Shown: positions 11,253-20,675 of the stretch, piece after piece
Layout: each line of letters starts with the position of its first letter
Position numbering within the stretch: the stretch's first letter is position 1
DNA from: Microthrixaceae bacterium
GTDB lineage: Bacteria > Actinomycetota > Acidimicrobiia > Acidimicrobiales > Microtrichaceae
Reading direction: 5' to 3'
DNA: 64,000 nt
Assembly (NCBI GenBank): GCA_027493675.1
Contig: JAOSKI010000008.1
Coordinates: forward strand, 1-64,000
The notes under the pieces: generated by a model
Database searches by the model: none
Seen by the model: only the letters and a program-made list of their open reading frames with translations
What the model was told of the DNA's origin: nothing
Made by a program: the position numbers and the translations under genes

Positions 11253-12685
11253 ATGAGGGCGAAGACCATTGGGGGAATCTGGTTCGTGTCAGTGGCATTC
11301 GTGGCGCTGCTTGCTGCATCGTGCGGAGCCGACGACGACGGCGGCGGCGATGCCACCGGGAGCACGGCCTCTACGAGCGAGGAGACCGCACCCTCTGGGG
11401 GTGAGACCTTCGGCGACATGGAGTCGCCCTGTGGTGAGGGCAAGTTCACAGTCGATCCCGAACAGGCCGCCGGAACGTCTGACGTTCTCCGGCTCGGTGT
11501 TGCCAACGACAGGAGCTCCCAGATCTACCCGGGGCTCAACAAGGAGGTCTGGGACGCATCCAACGCCTTCGTTGCCTGGTGCAACGACCAGGGTGGAATA
11601 GGCGGCCTTCCGATCGAGATCGTGGACCTCGACAGCCACCTCTGGAGGTCGAAGCTGCGATGACGCGTGCTTGCAGCAGCGTCTTCATGATGGTGGGTGG
11701 CGGCTTCGCCCAGGACAACCTGGAGTTCTCCGGCAAGCCGCAATCCGACTTCCACCAGTGCGGGCTTGCCGACATACCCGCGTTCACCGTCTCGCAGGAG
11801 AAAGCCGGTTCCAACGGGTTCGTGCAGGCGGTCCCGCGCCCAGCCGACGAGATCAGCTCCGCGCGGATGCGGATATACAAGTCCCTCGAACCCGAGAACG
11901 CTCAGTCGATGGCCGTGGTGTCAGGCGATCTGCCCTCGATGGCGACGCTCAAGAACCAGGCCGTCGCCGCCGCGGAAGCGGAGGACATCGAGGTCGTGGG
12001 GGAGTTCGACTACCCGATCTCGGGTCTGATCGATTGGACCCCGTTGGCCCAGCAGGTGATCGAAAGCGGAGCGCTCTCTGCCTATCTCATTGGTGAGCCG
12101 AGGTTCGTCGGGAGCATCGCCAACTCCCTGAGGGAACAGGGTTGGGAGGGAGATGTCCTAGCGGAGTCGAACGTCTACGACAGGACGTTCATCGATTCAG
12201 CGGGGGCCAACGCGGAGGGCGCGATCATCCGCTCGGCGTTCCATCCCTTCGAGGAGGCATCCGAGTGGCCGGCGACCGGGCAGTACCTGGACATCTTGAA
12301 CGAGCACGTGAGCGACCCGAAGATCGCGGTGCTCGGCATGCAGAGCTTCTCGGCATGGTTGCTGTTCGCGACGGCCGCGAACAACTGCGCGGCGTCCAAC
12401 AACGGCACTCTGACCCGCGCCTGTGTCCTGGAGGCGGCCGCCGCGGTCGATGACTGGACCGCCGGCGGTCTGAACACACCTGCCGATCCCGGCCCGGAAG
12501 GGGGAACACCATCAGAATGTGAGATGGCGATCACGGTGAACGCGGATGGGGAGTTCGAACGCCTGTCACCCGAGGTCGGGAGCGACGAGGACACCGCGGA
12601 CGGTTTCACGTGCTTCGAGGACTCTCTTGCGCCTGTGCCCGACAACGCGGGCAAGGGCGTCACCGACCCGGATCAACCGCTATAG
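11253..12685 (+). CDS. Periplasmic-binding-protein (Leu/Ile/Val type) lipoprotein
   Basis: The signal peptide and lipobox (SVAFVALLAASCGADD) are followed by an acidic Gly/Ser/Thr linker, then a type I periplasmic binding fold: LRLGVANDRSSQIYPGLNK, NDQGGIGGLPIEIVDLDSH, an indel near 11635, AMTRACSSVFMMVGGGFAQD, a hinge region VVGEFDYPISGLIDWTPL, and a C-terminus ending DPDQPL. The GIGG-PI-I-D segment is typical of branched-chain amino acid/urea/amide receptor proteins. No permease or ATPase genes are adjacent, so it is an orphan receptor in this window. It has its own ribosome binding site. Ligand unknown; it need not belong to the glycan system. Confidence 0.8.
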
Positions 12686-12756
12686 CGCCTGCCAACCGCT
12701 CTGGTCGGTGACGGCGGCCCACCGCTGCACTGGGAGCGTTCCGGACGCGCCGACTG

Positions 12757-13961
12757 TCAAGGGATTCGGGCGTATTCGGTGACCAGCTTCTCGAGGTCGG
12801 CCAACAGGCGCGGGGCTGCCACGGTGACGTCGTGGTGCTCCAGCACACGACGCTTGAGCTGTTCACCGGCCCGGCGATGCAGCACCTCTGAATCGATGAG
12901 CGCGAGCACGCGCCGGGCGAGTGCGCCCACGTCCATGTGATCGGCTACACCCAGTGCCGCATCGGGTCCTGCCGCCTCCAACAACTCCGGCATGCCGCCG
13001 TTGCGGTAGGTGACCACCGGAACGCCTCTGGCGGCGTGTTCGAGACAGACCAACGGGAAGGGATCCTCGTGGGATGTCAGGGCGAACACGTCGGCCATCG
13101 CGAACCATGGGACCGGGTCCGGTTTCACTCCGATGAAACGGACATGATCGCTTCCGGTTCGCTCGATGTCGGAACGGATCCGCTCCCATTCGGTGCCGAC
13201 GAGATCACCTCCCACCCATATGAAGCGGATCGGCTCACGGGTCTGGCGCCGCACCTCGGCCGCCAGTTGCACGAACAGGTCCGCCCCCTTGCGCCAGTCG
13301 ATCGTTCCGGCGCCGAGAACGACCGCCGCATCTGCGGGGATGCCGAGCTCCCGGCGGTTCTGCTCGATCACCCGCTGGGGGATCTCTCGGTCGGCGACCT
13401 TGTGTGCGTCTATGTACTCGTAGTGCAGCATCACGCGATCCGCGGGTAGCCCCGCTCGGTGACCAGGAGGTTGCGCACCGCCTCTGAAGCGGCGATCCAC
13501 GCGTCCGAGCGGTCGAGGGCCTCGAGGTACTCGGGCGGCCTCCAGGTCCGCAGGGCGACCTGTAGCTCGTGGACGTGGCTCACGACCACGCCGGTGTGTG
13601 GCAGGTAGGGGAGGATTCCGCTGCTGGCGATGCTGTTCGAGTAGATCAGGTCATAGCCGGAGAACTGCCGGAGTTGGGGCCGCAGCCGTGCGCTCGCGAC
13701 GGGCTTCCAGGCGCGTGAGCTGCCCAGGTGGATGAGGCCCTGCTGCGCGACGCCCAACAGTCCCGCGCCGAAGGCCCTGTCCAACACGGTGACTTCGCAC
13801 ACCTCCTCGAAGCGGTGACGAAGAGGACCGTCCTGGAGCGCGACCAGATGGACCTCGATCGAGGTGTGCTTGCGGATCCAGGTGAGCAGGTGCAGCAGGT
13901 TCATCGGTGCACCGGTGAGCGTCGTCTCGTGGGTGACGGCCAGCATCCGCCTCAACCTCAT
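12757..13961 (-). CDS. GT4-family glycosyltransferase, last gene of the minus-strand glycan operon
   Basis: ATG at 13961 (MRLRRMLAVTHETTLTGAP). The N-terminal Rossmann half runs through VSHVHELQVALRTW; the C-terminal half has the GT4 signature blocks GAGTIDWRKGADLFVQLA, FIWVGGD, VRFIGVKPDP and the nucleotide-sugar phosphate/ribose-binding E-rich motif HEDPFPLVCLEHAARGVPVV. One indel near 13440 splits it. The start overlaps the stop of the upstream gene (13958) by four bases, implying translational coupling. A retaining GT-B enzyme acting in the cytoplasm on a lipid-linked glycan is expected; donor sugar unknown. Confidence 0.8.
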
Positions 13962-15004
13962 CGGCCGGCGCTCCCGATCAGGTCGGTCAACTCGGCGAGG
14001 AACCGCTCGCCGAGAACCTCGATGGAATGCTGCTCCGAGCGTCGGTTCTCTGCTTCGCAAGCGAGTCGCCCGCGCTGTTCAGGGTGCGACAACAGCGTTG
14101 TGACCTCACGTGCGAGAGCCACGGTATCGGGGTACGGCACGGCCGATGCCGCCCCGGCATCCTGGAGATCCGCGATGCCGCCGACGGCAAAGCCGGCTGT
14201 GGCGGTTCCCATCGCTGCGGCCTCCAATGCAACGAGTGGTTGAGGATCCTCCCGGGAGGTCATCACAAGGACCTGTGCCGCAGTAAGGACCGGTCCGACG
14301 TCCTCGAGCTCGCCCAGCCACATGAGGTCTTCGGACAACCCGCACAGGCGGGTGTCGGCGTCCAGGAGCCTCGCAACGCTCGCGGCCGGCGACCGGCCCA
14401 GGCGAACTGCGCAGGAACATCCGCTCGGATGCGCCGGGCAACGTCGACGAACAGGTCGGCGCCCTTGCGCCACCCGGCTTCGCCGCATCCCAACACGAGT
14501 TGCCGGTCCGCGCCGAGCCCCAGGTCGTGCAGCGTCTGGGTGACGTCGGCTGTGGGAATCGGCTCGCGTGCAGGGCACCACCGGCGGTAGGACCCGGATC
14601 CGTGATGGGTCGACGCCCAGCTCTCCCAAGGTGGCGGCGGACCGTTCGGACACGCTCAGCACACGGTCGCAGCGATCGACCAGGGCTTCGATGCATTCCT
14701 TTGGGAGCACCTCCAAAGCCGCCTGCTCCTCGTGGACATACGCCATCGTCGGTATGCCGGGCTGCACGCCGTGAAACATCCCAGCGGCCGCCGACCCGTT
14801 CACGAGCACCGCGCACGGTGCGGTGAGGTCGATCTCGGTATCGGCCAGGTCGCGCAGGTCGCGGCTCAAGGGACCTTCGGCCTCGAGACGGACTGCGACG
14901 GGCACCGTGATGCGCCCCCGCGCGAACCTCATCAGGTCGAGCAGGACCCGCGGAGCACCTGTGCGTGTCGCCTCATGGGCGACGACCAGTAGCGGCCGCG
15001 TCAT
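13958..15004 (-). CDS. GT4-family glycosyltransferase with two compensating indels
   Basis: ATG at 15004 overlaps the stop of the upstream glycosyltransferase (15001-15003). The N-terminus PLLVVAHEATRTGAPRVLL shares the THE/AHE-x-T-x-TGAP motif with the downstream paralogue. The middle of the apparent frame (about 14400-14590) is nonsense; a second frame there restores IPTADVTQTLHDLGLGADR and GCGEAGWRKGADLFVDVA. Two compensating indels have therefore left the overall frame open. The C-terminal half is good GT4 sequence (LTAAQVLVMTSREDPQPLVA, MGTATAGFAVGGIADL). Anyone using the uninterrupted frame would carry about 60 wrong residues. Role: glycan chain extension in the cytoplasm, donor unknown. 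Confidence 0.75.
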   Translation of the reverse strand: MTRPLLVVAHEATRTGAPRVLLDLMRFARGRITVPVAVRLEAEGPLSRDLRDLADTEIDLTAPCAVLVNGSAAAGMFHGVQPGIPTMAYVHEEQAALEVLPKECIEALVDRCDRVLSVSERSAATLGELGVDPSRIRVLPPVVPCTRADSHSRRHPDAARPGARRGPATRVGMRRSRVAQGRRPVRRRCPAHPSGCSCAVRLGRSPAASVARLLDADTRLCGLSEDLMWLGELEDVGPVLTAAQVLVMTSREDPQPLVALEAAAMGTATAGFAVGGIADLQDAGAASAVPYPDTVALAREVTTLLSHPEQRGRLACEAENRRSEQHSIEVLGERFLAELTDLIGSAGR

Positions 15005-16116
15005 GGTGTACTCGCTTGAGCGGCGCGTTGGAGGTGTGCGAGAACCAGGTGCGCGGCCATGTCGGTGGTGTGCACTGCGCGCACTTGTTCGCACTGCGCC
15101 TGTGCGACGGCCGCCCGGGTTGCAGGGTCTCTCATCGTCTCCAGAGACCGGACGAGACCGGACAAGTCGGGATAGGGGGCACCGACGAAGGAGCCGCCGA
15201 ACATCTCGGGAAGGCCCCCGGTACCCGAGAAGCCGACCACCGGGGTTCCTGCGAGCGCGGAATGCAGGCAGACGAGCGGGAACGCATCCAGCCGGGCCGG
15301 GTGCAACAGCACATCCGCGGCGGCCAGCCACGGCACCACGTCGTCGACGTTGCCGATGAACCGCAGCGACTCGGGGCAGCACCGCTGAGCCTCGGCGAGG
15401 AGCCGGGGGAAGAGGTCGTCGTGTTCGCCACCGATCCACACGAACCGGTCGCGGGGCCCCGAATCCGCGAAGGATCTGATGGCGGCTTCGATGAACAGGT
15501 CCGGGGCCTTTCGCCAGGTTGCGATCCCGGCGCCGATCACGAGCATTCCATCGCTCGGGGCATCGAGGAGCGCCGACAGCATTCCCGCAGTGCCATGTCG
15601 TGGCGCGGAGGCTCGTCGACGAACTCCGGCGCCAGGTGGATCTCGGCGGCGCCGAGCCGGCTGCCGAGCTCCTCGGCGGTGTTGCGCGAACCGGCCAGCC
15701 AGACCTGCGTGGTCCCTGCCAGTCCGAGGGGCCCGTCCAGCCAGTGCAGGTCCTCTCCGCGCTCGACCGACCATGTGACCAAGGGCGGTCCCGGTTCGGG
15801 CAGGTACGGAAGGCACTGCGCCGCCGCCACGCTTACCGCCAGCATCACCTCGGCGTTCGGCACGGCGGCACCCCGGGAGATCAGCGTGGCGACCCGGTCA
15901 TCCGGAGGCGAGTCGTGGTTCCACGCTTCACTCCGGATCCGTCAGGACGTGAACGGAGCCGATCTGGACGAGATCCCCGAGGAGCGGTCCGCCGCGGAAC
16001 GACACCGTGTGGATGGAGTGCTCCGGGTGCTCCCTGCGGATCCACCTCGCAAGGGTCAACGCCAGCATGGGTGGGCCGGTGCGATCGAGGGCGTGCAGCA
16101 GCAGTCGGATCCTCAT
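15001..16116 (-). CDS. GT4-family glycosyltransferase, frameshifted
   Basis: Starts at the ATG 16116, overlapping the previous stop at 16113 (MRIRLLLHALDRTGPPMLAL). Two indels (near 15930 and 15570) separate an N-terminal half with PPLVTWSVERGEDLHWLDGP from a C-terminal half with the GT4 blocks VIGAGIATWRKAPDLFIEAA, RFVWIGGEHDDLF, LRFIGNVDDVVPWLAAADV and LDAFPLVCLHSALAGTPVV. The WRK-PDLF motif and TG-P N-terminus place it in the same subfamily as its two downstream neighbours, suggesting tandem duplication. Four-base overlaps on both sides show tight operon packing. Confidence 0.75.
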
Positions 16117-17213
16117 CGTCGACGCGCCGGCTCCGAACCGAGTGCCAGGATGTCGCGGGGAAGAGCCTCGAATCGCAGCCGTGCTGCCGCCGATCGTGAT
16201 GCCCGGTCCGCCTCGAGTCCTTCGGCCATCGTGGCGGCGGCCGGCTCGAGATCCAGGTTGGCGATCCTGCGGATCAGCGGATCGTCGGCCGGGGAGGCTT
16301 CGAAGGTCACCACCAGCGAACCCGAGCACGCGATCTCGAGGAGGTCCTCGAGTTCGGTGTCACTGCCTGCGCTGCGGTACGGCAGGAACACGCCGTCGCC
16401 GCACATGTGACCCTCGATGTCGTTCTCGGAGCGATGGTGGAACCGGTCACCGAGTCCGCATCGTCGTGCCTCCACCTCGAGGCGCTCCACCTCGTTGCGA
16501 TCCGATGTGAGCCCGAACCACACCCCGTGGGCGCTCACCCCTTGGTGGTGCTCCAGCGTCCACAGGAAGCGTATGAAGAGGTCCGGGCCGTCCAGCCAAC
16601 CGTCGTCACCCCAACCCACCACCAGGGGCTGGTCCTCAGGCAGCCGGTACCTGCGGCGCACCGATCGCATCGCCGCCGCCTCCGCCATCCGCCCCGCGGC
16701 CCTCGAACGCGCCGCGGTCAGGAACTCCTCGACCGTCGACGGGCTGTCGACAACGGTTGGTGAGCTGTGGCCGTAGGGCACGATCACGAGATCGGCATCC
16801 GCGGGTTCCACGGGAGAGGGCTCCATGTGGAGATGCTCGGGTGGGGCCTCGTTGTGCCTCACCACGATCCGAGGTGGCGGTCTCACGGATTCGATCACTC
16901 GTCGGCCCAATCCGTCGTCGAGAACGACCACGTCGGGCCGGACCTGTCGAAGCCACATGCGCAGGCGGAGGCCGCGCAGATGTGCTGCGGCGCCGCCGAG
17001 CCCGAGGCGGTCGAGGATGGCGCATGGCGGCCAGGTGCGCAGGGAATCCACAACCCGCGTACCTCGCTCGGGTGAACGTGCGTCACTGTGCCTCAGGTAC
17101 CACATGTGTGCGGTCACCCCGGGCCGACCCCGCAGCTCGTCCACGAGAAGCGCAAGCTGGTGCGTGCTGTGACGGTCGTCGGGCGTCGATGTGATGAACA
17201 GTACGGAGGTGAT
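16113..17213 (-). CDS. GT4-like glycosyltransferase
   Basis: The open frame runs uninterrupted from a stop near 17283. The conserved N-terminus ITSVLFITSTPDDRHST begins at about 17213, but no standard start codon sits there; the ATC at 17211-17213 occupies the position where the paralogue at 3386 has ATG, so a base error is possible. A GTG at 17144 is the first good start but would delete this conserved strand. Motifs: WYLRHSDARSP, VRPDVVVLDDGLGRRVIE, VVGWGDDGWLDGPDLFIRF, GLGDRFHHRSEND and a GT4 acceptor-side VFLPYRSAGSDTELEDLLE. It lies just downstream of gmhA in the same direction, so it may use the heptose donor, but this is inference. Confidence 0.75.
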   Translation of the reverse strand: MTSVLFITSTPDDRHSTHQLALLVDELRGRPGVTAHMWYLRHSDARSPERGTRVVDSLRTWPPCAILDRLGLGGAAAHLRGLRLRMWLRQVRPDVVVLDDGLGRRVIESVRPPPRIVVRHNEAPPEHLHMEPSPVEPADADLVIVPYGHSSPTVVDSPSTVEEFLTAARSRAAGRMAEAAAMRSVRRRYRLPEDQPLVVGWGDDGWLDGPDLFIRFLWTLEHHQGVSAHGVWFGLTSDRNEVERLEVEARRCGLGDRFHHRSENDIEGHMCGDGVFLPYRSAGSDTELEDLLEIACSGSLVVTFEASPADDPLIRRIANLDLEPAAATMAEGLEADRASRSAAARLRFEALPRDILALGSEPARRR

Positions 17214-17282
17214 GTCGGAATCCCGATCGACTCGATGGATCGCTGGTGTGGTAGGTGGCTCCGGACCACACCACGTCTCAGG

Positions 17283-17927
17283 TTACCGTGATGGGCGATC
17301 CGGTCGAGTGGCCCCGGGTCGGCTCGTTCCCTTGGATCGCTGCACCGTCGGTGGTCGGGGCGTCGTCGCGTTCGCTTCGAGTGTGGCTGCGACTGCATGC
17401 AGGCAGAGCCCGTGCATCTCCTGCACCCGTGCGACGGTTCTCGAAGGGACCGACACGACCAGGTCGCACAACTCGGCCAACTCGCTGCCGGGCGGGCCGG
17501 TCAAGCCCAGCACCGTGCATCCGCGGGACCGCGCGGTTCGAGCCGCGCGGATCACATTGCCCGAAGCGCCGCTGGTGCTCACGGCGATGAAGGCGTCACC
17601 CGGGCGCGCCAGTGCTTCGAGTTGGCGGCTCAGGGCCATCTCGAACCCCGAGTCGTTGGAGATGGCGGTCGTCGTCGGCGCGTCGACGCCGAGTGCCACC
17701 GCCGCGATCGGCGCGCGGTCGTGCTCGAATCGTCCGAGCAACTCGGCGGTGAAGTGCTGGGCGTCGCTTGCGCTTCCGCCGTTGCCTCCGATGAAGAGCG
17801 TGCCTCCACGCTCGACGACCTCGGAGACCGCCGACGCGAATCGGCGGACCGCCTCCACGAGGCCGGCGGCGGCCTCGGTCATCAACGACTCGTGTTCGGC
17901 GAAGGCCGCACCTATTACGTCGTCCAT
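17283..17927 (-). CDS. gmhA: Phosphoheptose isomerase (SIS domain)
   Basis: Converts sedoheptulose 7-phosphate to D-glycero-D-manno-heptose 7-phosphate, the first step of ADP-heptose synthesis. ATG at 17927 (MDDVIGAAFAEHESLMTEA). The family markers are intact: GGTLFIGGNGGSASDAQHF (substrate phosphate loop and metal-site His), AELLGRFEHDR, STSGASGNVIRAARTARSRG, GLTG and the C-terminal HGLCL. At 214 residues it is slightly longer than the usual 190 or so because of a Pro/Arg-rich tail. It lies 50 bases after gmhB and leads into the glycosyltransferase operon. The function is among the firmest in the window, and hldE and hldD nearby support it. Confidence 0.9.
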   Translation of the reverse strand: MDDVIGAAFAEHESLMTEAAAGLVEAVRRFASAVSEVVERGGTLFIGGNGGSASDAQHFTAELLGRFEHDRAPIAAVALGVDAPTTTAISNDSGFEMALSRQLEALARPGDAFIAVSTSGASGNVIRAARTARSRGCTVLGLTGPPGSELAELCDLVVSVPSRTVARVQEMHGLCLHAVAATLEANATTPRPPTVQRSKGTSRPGATRPDRPSR

Positions 17928-17977
17928 CGCCCAAAGTCTGCAACAGCGCCGGCCTGTTCGTCTACGAGAGCGCCTGC

Positions 17978-18559
17978 TCACACCTCCATGAGGTGTTCAC
18001 ACGTCCGCAGAAGGCGAACCGCTGTGTGGAGGTCGTCGGTCACGGTGATCCGCCGTGTCGCCTTCAGCTCCGATGCCGCGCCTTTGCCGGTGCGCACCAG
18101 GACCGACCGAACACCTGCCGCCTCCGCAGCGTCGAGATCGCGAAGGTCGTCGCCTACGAGAGCGGTGTGTTCCGGTGCGATGCCCGAGGCTGTGATCGCA
18201 TCGAGCAGCAGGCCCGGTGCCGGCTTGCGGCAATGGCATCCGGCATCGCGGTCGTGGAGACACGAGAACACTCCCACGACCGCGACACCCCAGTGCTCCA
18301 GCTCGGATGTCAACCACTCGTGCAGGGCTCGCAGATCCTGCTTGTCGAGCTCTCCCCGGGCAACCGCCGACTGGTTCGTGACGACGGAGACTGCTGTCTG
18401 GCGCTGTGCCAGGAGCTCCATCGCCCGACGGGCGCCAGGTTCCCAATGCCAGTCCTCGGGCCGGTGCACGAGCCGACCGGGCTCCTCTCGGTTCAGCACC
18501 CCGTCCCGGTCGACGAGCAGGTGGTCGACGCGGCTGCCTGGCACCTGTTGGTCGGCCAT
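17978..18559 (-). CDS. gmhB: D-glycero-D-manno-heptose 1,7-bisphosphate 7-phosphatase
   Basis: HAD-IIIA phosphatase that removes the 7-phosphate between the two HldE reactions. ATG at 18559 (MADQQVPGSRVDHLLVDRDG). HAD motif I is VDRDGVLNR (two Asp), motif II VVTNQSAVARG, then the zinc-binding loop CLHDRDAGCHCRKPAPG and motif IV VGDDLRDLDAAEAAG. The zinc loop is characteristic of GmhB and not of histidinol phosphatases lacking this context. Intact. It starts the minus-strand operon, divergent from the carbamoyltransferase with about 150 bases between starts, where promoters for both directions must lie. Confidence 0.88.
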   Translation of the reverse strand: MADQQVPGSRVDHLLVDRDGVLNREEPGRLVHRPEDWHWEPGARRAMELLAQRQTAVSVVTNQSAVARGELDKQDLRALHEWLTSELEHWGVAVVGVFSCLHDRDAGCHCRKPAPGLLLDAITASGIAPEHTALVGDDLRDLDAAEAAGVRSVLVRTGKGAASELKATRRITVTDDLHTAVRLLRTCEHLMEV

Positions 18560-18708
18560 GGTCCCAGAGGTCCCTTTCCGGTGGCGGAGCGGTATTCTGG
18601 CACGAACCCCTGACATCGGGGGTCCGACGTCGAGGCTTGGGGGGCCGGCGAGGCCATGTCGAGCGAGCCTCGTCGCGGCAGGCAGTTCGGGAGCGGCGAT
18701 CACCGACC

Positions 18709-20493
18709 ATGAGGATCTTGGGCATCTCCTACGGATTCCACGACGCCGCCGCGGCGCTGGTCGTCGATGGCGAGATCGTGGCGGCCGTGGAGGAGGAGCG
18801 GCTCACACGCCGCAAGCACGATCCTTCGTTCCCCGCCCGCGCCGCCGGACGTGTGCCTCGCCATCGGGGCGGTGGGACCCGGCGAGGTGGACCTCCTGGC
18901 GTTCCACGAGAAGCCCATCGACGTGCTGGATCGGCACATGCGGACCCGCCTCCGCTCGGGTCCGCGGGCCCTGCGTTCGCTGCTCGTCGATACCCCCGAG
19001 ACAGCGCACGAGCAGTTGAGGGTGCCGGTGCTGTTGGACCGCTGGTTCCGAGAACGGGGAGCGGCCGCGCCCCCCGTCTGCTATCTGGAGCACCATCTGA
19101 GTCACGGAGCCGCAGCGTTCTATCCGTCACCGTTCGAGCAGGCCGCGGTGCTGACCGTCGACGGTGTCGGTGAGCACGCCACGACCACTGTCGGCTCAGG
19201 TCAGGGCTCTCGTCTCCAGATCGACCGGGAGTTGCGGTTTCCCGATTCGGTCGGGCGCTGTACTCGGCGTTCACGACCTACTGCGGGTTCCGGGTCAACT
19301 CCGGCGAGGGTGAGCTCATGGGGCTCGCGCCGTTCGGAGAGCCGGTCTACGCCGATGCGATCCGTCGCGAGATCGTCGACGTGAGCGACGATGGTTCGAT
19401 CCATCTCGACCAGCGGTACTTCGCCTATCTCAGGGGGCAGGCGGATGACGAGCCGCCGGTTCCACGACCTTTCGGTGGTCCGCCACGGCCGCTCGGAACT
19501 GCGCCAGGTCACCGCGAAGCCGACCTGGCCGCGTCGGTGCAGGAGGTCCTCGAAGACGTCGTCCTGGCGATGGCCCGCACGGCCCACGACACCTATGGCG
19601 GTTCGGCACTGTGCCTCGGGGGCGGTGTGGCGCTCAACTGCGTGGCCAACGGCCGGCTCCGTCGGGAGGGGCCTTTCGAGGACCTGTGGGTGCAGCCCGC
19701 GGCCGGGGATGCCGGGAGTGCGCTCGGCGCCGCGCTGTGGGCGTGGTACGGGCTGCTCGGCGAGCGTCGGGTCCCCGAACCTGTCGACGCGATGCGCGGC
19801 GCGTTCCTCGGCCCCTGCTTCGACCGCGAGGAGGTCCATTCGTGGCTCGAACGCGAGGCGATCCGGCACGAGGTGATCGGCGACGACGAGGCGCGCTGTG
19901 CGAGGGTGGCCGAGCGCCTGGCCGAGGGTGCTGTTGTGGGTTGGTTCGTGGGGCGCCTCGAGTTCGGGCCCCGGGCCTTGGGGCACCGCTCGATCCTGGC
20001 CGATCCCCGTTCGCCCGAGGTGCAGGCACGCATCAACGGCCTGGTGAAGGAGCGCGCGGCCTTCCGTCCCTTTGCTCCTGCGGTGTTGGTGGATCGCGCC
20101 GGGGACTGGTTCACCGACACCGGCACTGCGCCCTACATGAACCTGGTGACGCGACTCAGATCCGACCGCCTCCTGGATGCCGATCCGCTTCCGAGTGGTG
20201 CCGGACAGACCATCGAGGACATGGTTGCCGTGGTGCGCAGTTCGATACCGGCGGTGACCCATGTCGACGGTTCCGCGCGGGTGCAGACCGTCGACGAGGA
20301 GCGCAATCCGGCGTTCGCCAGGTTGTTGCGGTCCTTCGAGGCCCGCACCGGGTGTCCGGTGCTGCTCAACACGTCGTTCAACACCCGCGACGAGCCGATC
20401 GTGTGCACTCCCGACGATGCCTATGCGACCCACCGGCGAGCAGGTCTCGACCTGTTGGTGATCGAGGACTGCCTGATCGAGGCAGGAGCATGA
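18709..20493 (+). CDS. NodU/CmcH-type O-carbamoyltransferase (copy 1), frameshifted
   Basis: Transfers a carbamoyl group from carbamoyl phosphate, via carbamoyl-AMP, to a hydroxyl of a sugar or small molecule. ATG at 18709 (RILGISYGFHDAAAALV). N-terminal ASKHA-like domain: EEERLTRRKHD, EHHLSHGAAAFYPSPF with the metal-site histidines, and VLTVDGVGEHAT. C-terminal domain: CLGGGVALNCVANG, PAAGDAGSALGAALWAW, GPRALGHRSILADPR, NTSFNTRDEPIV. Indels near 18835 and 19258. Length about 594 residues, as expected. It overlaps the DUF5989 gene by four bases. Close to copy 2 at 29203; both probably act on the heptose-containing glycan or its precursors, which is inference from context. Confidence 0.85.
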
Positions 20494-20675
20494 CCGACCG
20501 TGTGAGACACCGGCATGGTGGGCCCTACCTGATGGTGGCCATCGACACCCTCGTCCACGCCGTGCGCCGACGGAGCTGGCTGCTGTTGATCGTGGTCATC
20601 TGCGCTGCGGTGGCTGCAGCCGCCGCGGTAATCGGGCAGGCCACGCTCCCCCTACCTGATCTATCCGCGTTGTGA
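20490..20675 (+). CDS. DUF5989-like single-span membrane protein (copy 1)
   Basis: A 61-residue protein starting at the ATG 20490 in a four-base overlap with the carbamoyltransferase. A basic lead (VHAVRRRSW) is followed by one hydrophobic span (LLLIVVICAAVAAAAAVIG). The paralogue at 32966 ends GPVVVYPFL, the typical end of DUF5989 proteins found beside NodU-type carbamoyltransferases (SxtK in the saxitoxin cluster, from memory). Here a one-base shift near 20655 gives an out-of-frame YLIYP in place of that ending, so the last few residues may be wrong. Predicted small membrane partner of the carbamoyltransferase or the following membrane-SGNH protein; no biochemical role is known to me. Confidence 0.65.
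   Translation: MTDRVRHRHGGPYLMVAIDTLVHAVRRRSWLLLIVVICAAVAAAAAVIGQATLPLPDLSAL

Noticed and set aside
12686..12756. Bidirectional terminator between the solute-receptor and glycosyltransferase genes
   Set aside because: No clear inverted repeat with a T-tract in these 71 bases.
19201..20433. A 410-residue minus-strand frame opposite carbamoyltransferase copy 1
   Set aside because: It shadows conserved carbamoyltransferase motifs on the plus strand and has no recognisable protein features.
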